Positions 60,601 through 64,000 of a stretch of DNA of 64,000 bases are shown here, in pieces; position 1 is the first letter of the stretch; every line of letters begins with the position of its first letter. Position numbers and translations under genes: made by a program. The DNA is from Leptidea sinapis (lineage: Eukaryota; Arthropoda; Insecta; Lepidoptera; Pieridae), in assembly GCF_905404315.1 (NCBI RefSeq), contig NC_066277.1, positions 14,407,501 to 14,471,500 of the forward strand. Direction: 5' to 3'. The notes under the pieces were generated by a model. It was not told the DNA's origin and searched no databases. It worked only from the letters and a program-made list of their open reading frames with translations.

Positions 60601-63600
60601 TGGCAAATAAATACTACGTCCAAGTAGGCGTACTCGAGCCAGTCTCAAACAATGTGTGACGTTGACGTGCCACATGTTCTGTTAAACTTTGTTAAAGAGA
60701 TAAAGACACTAGGATCATATATCACCAGTAAGTATTTTGTATTGTATTAATTTCATTGTAAAATAGCACGGAGCGTATGTTACAAAAATTTAAAGATGCC
60801 ATTGAATGTGCCACGCACACTAGCATCTAATAGTTGCCGTTATAAAAAAGCTCTTGTTCTTAGTTGCGGTATCTAGTTGGAGCGCAGTGGAGACCAATCC
60901 TTAATCTAGGGTATGATAGTTGACTAAGGGTCGATAAACCGTGAAATAAAGACAGTAAAATTAATACAACTTGTCAAATTGACAGTTGACATAGTACTGT
61001 CAATTGTCTCTGTAAAATATGTTTTAACCCAGAATCTCTCACTTATCGCATTGAGATAATGAAATGGGTCAACGTCTTCATAAAATATTAAATCTAAGCA
61101 ATAATACACAAAGCACATATAAATTAAATGACGTAGAGATTATACAATGAGAATGTAAATCGTTTTTAGAATAACCACAACATATACGTTATCGAGACTT
61201 CTATTATCTTTTTCTATCTATATAATATATATATATAATGAAAATGGTCTTTGTTTGAGGCTCTTTCACACCTAAATCTCTGATATGAATTCACCACCAT
61301 TCGATGCGAAATTTATCCTAGATGGTTTATGGCTACTTATTTTATATTGTTTAATTTATTTTCATTTAAAATTCGCCCAGCGAAACGGGTTGGACCGGCT
61401 AGTGTCATATAGTATTATGTATTTATATCGCTTATAGTCGCCTGCGCTCAACGGCGCCTTTTTCTGCCGTGACACAATAATGTAAGCATTATTGTGTTTC
61501 GGTCTGAAGGGTGCCGTAGCTAGTGGAATTACTGGGCGAATAAGACTTAACATCTTACGTCTTAAGGTGACGAGCGTATTTTAGTGCCGCTCAGAATTTT
61601 AGGGATTTTCAAGAATCCTTAGTGGCACTGCATGCCCATTAGCAGGCCGTATCAATTACCATCAGCTGAACGTCCTCTTCGTCTCTTCCCTTATTGTCAT
61701 AAAAATTCTAATCTTATTCTAGCAGCGACGCCTCTGTGTCTTGTCAAATCAACGCTGACAAGTCTCAATAGCTGGCCTAGAGGATGGACTATGTCAATTT
61801 ATATTATTGTGACATCTCACTCATTTCACTGCTCCCATAAACCAATCGAACGATCGGCTTGATCGGTAAAACATAAAACTGCTGGAACCAATTCGACACT
61901 AAGCACCCTTAGGAGCTGTTAACTCTCGAACTCTGGAACGGGCGTCGAATAAAAAAATATCATAAATTCAAGAAATTGAAGCGGTTCTTCACTGAGGATG
62001 ATCAGAGGAAAAAAATACACTAGAATTGTAAACCTCCTTATTATGTACCTAAAATTGCTTCAAGACACTGCACGGCAGAACATTAGTAAATTTATGTTCT
62101 TCTAAATGGGCAGTAATACAAGACTCAGGCAGACTTCGAATTTCATGCAAACGATCGCATGATATTCGAATCGAGGACTCTTAAAAAGTTCTAGATAAAA
62201 TCTGCTCCATAGCATTTTTGCACATGAATATGATATTATCTGAGTGAGAAACAAGGGCTGCATCTAATTTAAGAAAGCAAAATAGATTTCAGCCTTTATT
62301 TTAAACTCTGATGTTCAGCCTGAACAAAGTCGGATTGAACAACTAGTTTCTATCCAAATTCTGCCCAAATTTGAAAATCTATTAACAACAAGTAATTGCG
62401 GAGTCAACATCTCCTAAGGATACCTCGTGTAGAGGCGAAACACGTGTTGTATTGAATAAAACAGAATTTACACTCAATAAAAAAAATATATGGCCGTTGG
62501 CGCAGTAAAGTCCTTGAATAGCGACCACGTACCGGAAGAGGCAGTGTTGGTAGGCCCCTATAAGATGGACCGACGATCTGGTCAAGCACAGGACCGATCG
62601 GTGTGGAAATCTTTGGGGGAGTCCTTTGTCCAGCAGTGGACGTCTTCCGGCTAATGATGATGAAAAAAATTTAACAAATAATAAAAAAAATAACTAGTTC
62701 CTACTTTGCCTTTATATATTTCCAGCCTTTATTGATCTACTCGTCCGCGGTGTCCGGCGTGGCTTGTCTAGTACTAGGCTCGCAGATTCAGTTCCATTGG
62801 GGGCCGCACTGGATATCAGCTATATTTCTCTACACCTACTGCATCGCTTATTCTGTCGGGCCTGCTATGGTGCCTTTCGTTCTCGTCGCAGAAGTATTTT
62901 TACCTGAGGTGAGTTATAGTTTCTTGGTAATTGAGAAAGTTGGAAGTTCATCTATCTTAAATGCCAGCAACGGACCTGTGATTCCTCAGGTTACCCGTTC
63001 ATTTCTTTGTTCTCCTAATTCCTTTATTTTTTTCTTATTTATTCCTAGCTTAATCATTTGAATCTTAGATAATTTATACGTCTAGTTACGTCGGTTGTCT
63101 ATCAGCAAGAGAGAATCCCTAAACCGATAAAAACAGGTCAGGTTTAATACTTTAGTGTGCGTGACAAGCTACGTTTTACACTCGTAATTTGTATGTCATA
63201 TAAAAGTTAGTGTACGTGCATTGCTCAAAATAGAGGTTCCTTGTAATCTCTTTTTTTTTTCAATGTTTTCATATCTGTTATATATCTAGACGTATTAATG
63301 ATCTAAGATACCTAGCTATCTTTATAAGGCTATTATTAATTTTGTATTTTGTGTGGAATAATATTGTTATTTTCAGGTCAAAAGCATCGTATCCGTGATA
63401 TCCGTAGAGTGGGCCTGGATTTGCAACTTCATAATACTCTTCATCTTCAATCCCCTCGTAGCTGCCGTTGGTCTCGGGCCAGTCTTCTATCTCTTCTCTG
63501 CTGTCTGCTTCGCCACTGTAGTCTTCTGTATCTTCTTCCTACCAGAAACTAAGGGTTTGACAGTGGATGTTATACAAACGCTGTTTGTAAGACGCAGAGG

Positions 63601-63616
63601 CGCAGCAGTAATATAG
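48644..63616 (+). CDS. MFS sugar transporter, Tret1-like, 8 coding exons
   Basis: Seen: exons 48644-48680, 50481-50710, 53251-53571, 55715-55829, 59154-59237, 59733-59950, 62726-62908 and 63377-63616. All have AG/GT boundaries with matching phase; total 1428 nt, 475 aa plus TAG. Family marks: LGRK after helix 2 (res 75-78), CEFCQETVRG in loop 4-5 (126-135), KESPTFL after helix 6 (183-189), EKAGRR in loop 8-9 (330-335) and PETKG after helix 12 (452-456), with about twelve hydrophobic segments. The length suits insect facilitated trehalose or sugar transporters, though the N-terminus is short (helix 1 starts near residue 9). N38-T-T is a possible glycosylation site. Role: plasma-membrane sugar uptake or export (family knowledge). 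The substrate cannot be read from the sequence: the helix 7 QQLSG motif is replaced by FQGLV, and PESPR reads KESPT. The start is the only ATG in exon 1 before the donor. Confidence 0.92.
49310..49765 (+). mobile_element. LINE C-terminal fragment (family C)
   Basis: The plus strand encodes SPLFDNTSLKAIAKSAVIWR, RVQRTAAQIVEDPVLCKRLD then SAVFKELSF, the C-terminal end of a second LINE family, with an internal deletion near 49623. It overlaps an opposite-strand 185-codon open frame that I consider a shadow. Confidence 0.75.
49822..49940. repeat. 17-bp minisatellite, seven copies
   Basis: Seven tandem copies of CTTGTTCCGCGCTCTCG, one with a single change, then a partial eighth. Because 17 is not a multiple of three, all frames read the same residues in rotation and stay open on both strands. 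Confidence 0.9.
50024..50462. mobile_element. Family G MITE (CTTAGATTAAGG termini) before exon 2
   Basis: CTTAGATTAAGGATTGGTCT at the left and its reverse complement at the right give inverted repeats of about 29 bases; 439 bp and no ORF. It ends 18 bases before transporter exon 2. Confidence 0.85.
50481..50710 (+). CDS. Sugar transporter exon 2 (helices 1-2, LGRK)
   Basis: Acceptor TGTTTCAG, donor GTAAGT. Encodes GYLGLSMGIVYSWPSSTLRL, then ELALFGSLSSIAALVSVPCA and DVLGRKYS. A family G inverted-repeat element ends 18 bases before the exon (50462), so everything upstream of the short native acceptor is repeat. Confidence 0.92.
50850..51125 (-). mobile_element. RTE-like LINE 3' fragment (family R)
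   Basis: The minus strand encodes [20 protein letters not shown] then [17 protein letters not shown], the conserved C-terminus of the family, followed by its 3' end. In the transporter intron between exons 2 and 3. Confidence 0.78.
51152..51839. repeat. Inverted pair of family A repeats
   Basis: 51152-51338 (minus, truncated) and 51571-51839 (plus) with about 230 bases between. In the transporter intron between exons 2 and 3. Confidence 0.72.
52190..52440 (-). repeat. Repeat T copy (tRNA-like)
   Basis: Minus strand: tRNA-like part near 52375-52438, with the TACTTTACAGTTGATAACCT spacer on the other side in inverted position. Confidence 0.55.
52807..53227. mobile_element. Family G MITE before exon 3
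   Basis: Same terminal inverted repeats with small changes (GATTGAGGATTAGTC at the left), 421 bp. It ends 23 bases before transporter exon 3. Confidence 0.83.
53251..53571 (+). CDS. Sugar transporter exon 3 (helices 3-6)
   Basis: Acceptor TTCAACAG, donor GTAAGA, 107 codons in phase 0. Encodes AALFISGLGGCIFMIVPMFI, CEFCQETVRG, PIIFYGLGMLLSYVFGG and KESPTFLMKKGLEK, in the order expected from helix 3 to the central loop. A family G element ends 23 bases before the exon. Confidence 0.95.
53590..53715 (+). mobile_element. LINE 3' fragment (family C)
   Basis: GGCCGACAACGCTCCTGTAA through GTGACCCGTACGCTCGTTTG matches the 3' end of family C. It begins only about 20 bases after transporter exon 3. 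Confidence 0.65.
53835..53985 (+). mobile_element. Jockey-like LINE 3' end, short (family B)
   Basis: Shares the AGCCCGATGAATTTCTTCGC to GGGTGGTAGTTTTTGACG stretch and the AATTTGAATTT end with other family B tails. Confidence 0.65.
54285..55475 (-). mobile_element. Jockey-like LINE 3' part (family B)
   Basis: Minus strand: FVDDTSLIFNVKRNQ (an FVDD catalytic box near 55440), SHSILSYGILLWGNAADINT then IFVLQKRAISAMG, NIFTVASQYILDNRMYVHRH and a 3' UTR ending in TTGAATTTGAA-like sequence. Several stops and frameshifts make it inactive. Lies in the transporter intron between exons 3 and 4. Confidence 0.85.
55715..55829 (+). CDS. Sugar transporter exon 4 (central loop)
   Basis: Acceptor ACGGCAG, donor GTAATA. 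Encodes EAAESIAYFRGVKVSSKLVT then QELNTIRRALNPDFEMTE, matching the EALKSLxWLRG type of intracellular loop. The acceptor's pyrimidine tract is weak. Confidence 0.9.
56793..57277. mobile_element. Family G MITE with internal tandem repeat
   Basis: 485 bp with the same termini. It contains three copies of a 30-base unit with AAAATTTGAAATATGTCATT (about 56922-57006), which accounts for its greater length. Confidence 0.83.
57575..57905 (-). repeat. Helitron-like repeat, family J
   Basis: Inverted copy beginning ACTAGTTGACCCAGCAAACT and ending near AATGAACAGCAATTAATTTT. Confidence 0.58.
57910..59150. other. Transporter intron DNA before exon 5
   Basis: AT-rich sequence with a family A copy (58269-58520) and a repeat shared with 690-870 (58520-58680). 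A scrap near 58880-58935 resembles family C. No other coding signal seen. Confidence 0.5.
58269..58520 (+). repeat. Family A repeat, internally deleted
   Basis: Same ends as other copies but with a deletion after GAGCGGCATTACAAATTCTC. Confidence 0.72.
59154..59237 (+). CDS. Sugar transporter exon 5 (central loop, tandem acceptors)
   Basis: Acceptor ATTTAG at 59153 or TTTTAG at 59165; both keep the frame, with or without VNVL. Donor GTAAGT. Encodes DAISEEEKLKPSMTTEKLSF then WQFI, leading into helix 7. Confidence 0.87.
59733..59950 (+). CDS. Sugar transporter exon 6 (helices 7-8)
   Basis: Acceptor with a run of T then CCAG, donor GTGAGT. Encodes STRRALMLCLVLYTASIFQG, LVVVQVYAEPLFEEAVPNIS and a helix ending EKAGRR. 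An RTE-like LINE fragment begins about 45 bases after the donor. Confidence 0.95.
59989..60390 (+). mobile_element. RTE-like LINE C-terminal fragment (family R)
   Basis: A 141-codon open stretch encodes LMRKLIVAQRAMERVILGVS, RNEEIRRRTIVIEIS, DGRWGSKVLEWRPRTGRRSV and a tail of GATGAT repeats. It is homologous to 40230-40770 and to the fragments listed elsewhere. It sits just inside the transporter intron after exon 6 and is a relic, not a host exon. Confidence 0.85.
60538..60909. mobile_element. Family G MITE
   Basis: 372 bp with the same termini (right end slightly decayed, AATCTAGG). In the transporter intron between exons 6 and 7. Confidence 0.8.
61235..61403 (+). repeat. Helitron-like repeat, family K
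   Basis: Same ends as 15558-15733 (CGCCCAGCGAAACGGGTTGG then CGGCTAGTG). Confidence 0.58.
61445..61699 (-). repeat. Family A repeat, truncated
   Basis: Inverted copy lacking the CCAGTGGGAGGCTCCTTTGC end. Confidence 0.72.
62488..62665 (+). mobile_element. RTE-like LINE 3' fragment (family R)
   Basis: Contains the GGCGCAGTAAAGTCCTTGAA to GTCCAGCAGTGGACGTCTTC region of the RTE-like 3' end and stops about 60 bases before transporter exon 7. Confidence 0.7.
62726..62908 (+). CDS. Sugar transporter exon 7 (helices 9-10)
   Basis: Acceptor ATATTTCCAG, donor GTGAGT, 61 codons. Encodes PLLIYSSAVSGVACLVLGSQ and YCIAYSVGPAMVPFVLVAEV followed by FLPE, the usual GPxxxPFxxxxEVFP region of the family. Confidence 0.95.
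63377..63616 (+). CDS. Sugar transporter exon 8 (helices 11-12, stop)
   Basis: Acceptor TTTTCAG, 79 codons and TAG. Encodes SVEWAWICNFIILFIFNPLV and FATVVFCIFFLPETKGLTVD. PETKG is the C-terminal sugar-transporter signature; the tail VRRRGAAVI is short and basic. Confidence 0.95.
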   Translation, partial: VKSIVSVISVEWAWICNFIILFIFNPLVAAVGLGPVFYLFSAVCFATVVFCIFFLPETKGLTVDVIQTLFVRRRGAAVI

Positions 63617-63650
63617 ATTTAAGGCTGTGTTGGGAGTTCTATTATAAACT

Positions 63651-63656
63651 AATAAA
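63651..63656 (+). terminator. Poly(A) signal of the sugar transporter
   Basis: AATAAA 34 bases after the TAG stop, giving a very short 3' UTR. Confidence 0.7.
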
Positions 63657-64000
63657 AGAGCAACTTTTCTATGATTGTATATTTATTTCGATGTGTCCAA
63701 ATTTTTTATTTGCAGATATTTTTTTTTGAATTTAAGTGTTACTTCCGCTAAGTTTTGTTAGTCAACATGCACATCCTGCCCGAACGCCATATAGTTCAAC
63801 GCGTCCTCCACTAAATAATAATATCTAACCCCATCATTCGGTTGACAACTGCTGGACTATTAATAATTTATGTCTGGATGTATGTTTGAACTTCTTTAAC
63901 GCAAAAACTACTGAAAGAATGTTGATGAAACTTTACAATAATATAGCTTAGACACCAGGTAAAGTAATAACACATAGGCTATTATTTATAAAACTATCGC

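Noticed and set aside
1..64000. Bacterial-style operons, defence systems or prophage
   Set aside because: No operon structure or ribosome binding sites; the host genes are spliced with GT-AG introns.

Overview
This is lepidopteran-type insect DNA. It is AT-rich, has long introns with GT-AG splice sites, and is crowded with LINE, SINE and MITE fragments. Its jockey-like and RTE-like reverse transcriptase tails resemble those I know from moths and butterflies; that order-level assignment is inference. I see nothing bacterial, no CRISPR array and no convincing rRNA or tRNA gene.

Two multi-exon host genes can be assembled exon by exon with consistent reading phase. (1) On the minus strand, 45215 down to 3105, lies a complete dystrobrevin gene (Dyb): 18 coding exons, 672 residues. 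In order it has an N-terminal basic motif, the EF-hand-like regions, a ZZ zinc finger with all eight ligands, two coiled coils, a serine/proline linker and an acidic, proline-rich C-terminus. A non-coding first exon is likely near 45535-45660 and a poly(A) signal lies at 2827-2832. (2) On the plus strand, 48644 to 63616, lies a complete sugar transporter of the major facilitator superfamily (Tret1-like): 8 coding exons, 475 residues, with a poly(A) signal at 63651. The genes are arranged head to head with about 3 kb between them, much of it a decayed jockey LINE. They act in different processes (the dystrophin complex at the membrane cytoskeleton versus sugar transport), so nothing suggests a functional partnership.

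Layout. 1-2800: region beyond the 3' end of Dyb, with LINE remnants and a small GC-rich patch that could be a promoter. 3105-45215: Dyb and its introns. The intron between exons 3 and 2 holds a nearly full-length but frameshifted LINE on the opposite strand (about 36750-40176) and an RTE-like fragment (40230-40770). 45220-48640: Dyb 5' UTR region and intergenic DNA. 48644-63616: transporter and introns, which hold four copies of an inverted-repeat element, two of them ending only 18 and 23 bases before an exon. 63660-64000: flank with a dispersed repeat running off the end.

Repeat families recurring in the window are named here for reference. A: about 300 bp, 11 copies. B: jockey-like LINE 3' ends. 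C: a second LINE C-terminus. R: RTE-like LINE 3' ends. G: MITE with CTTAGATTAAGG termini. J and K: elements ending in CTAGT, Helitron-like. P: elements flanked by TTAA. H and M: fold-back MITEs. S: a SINE with a tRNA-like head. T: a repeat with an internal tRNA-like cloverleaf. No wholly new biological system is evident. The most interesting points are the MITE-exon adjacency, the tRNA-like repeat, the dystrobrevin tail with an SH3-ligand-like motif, and the divergent transporter signatures.
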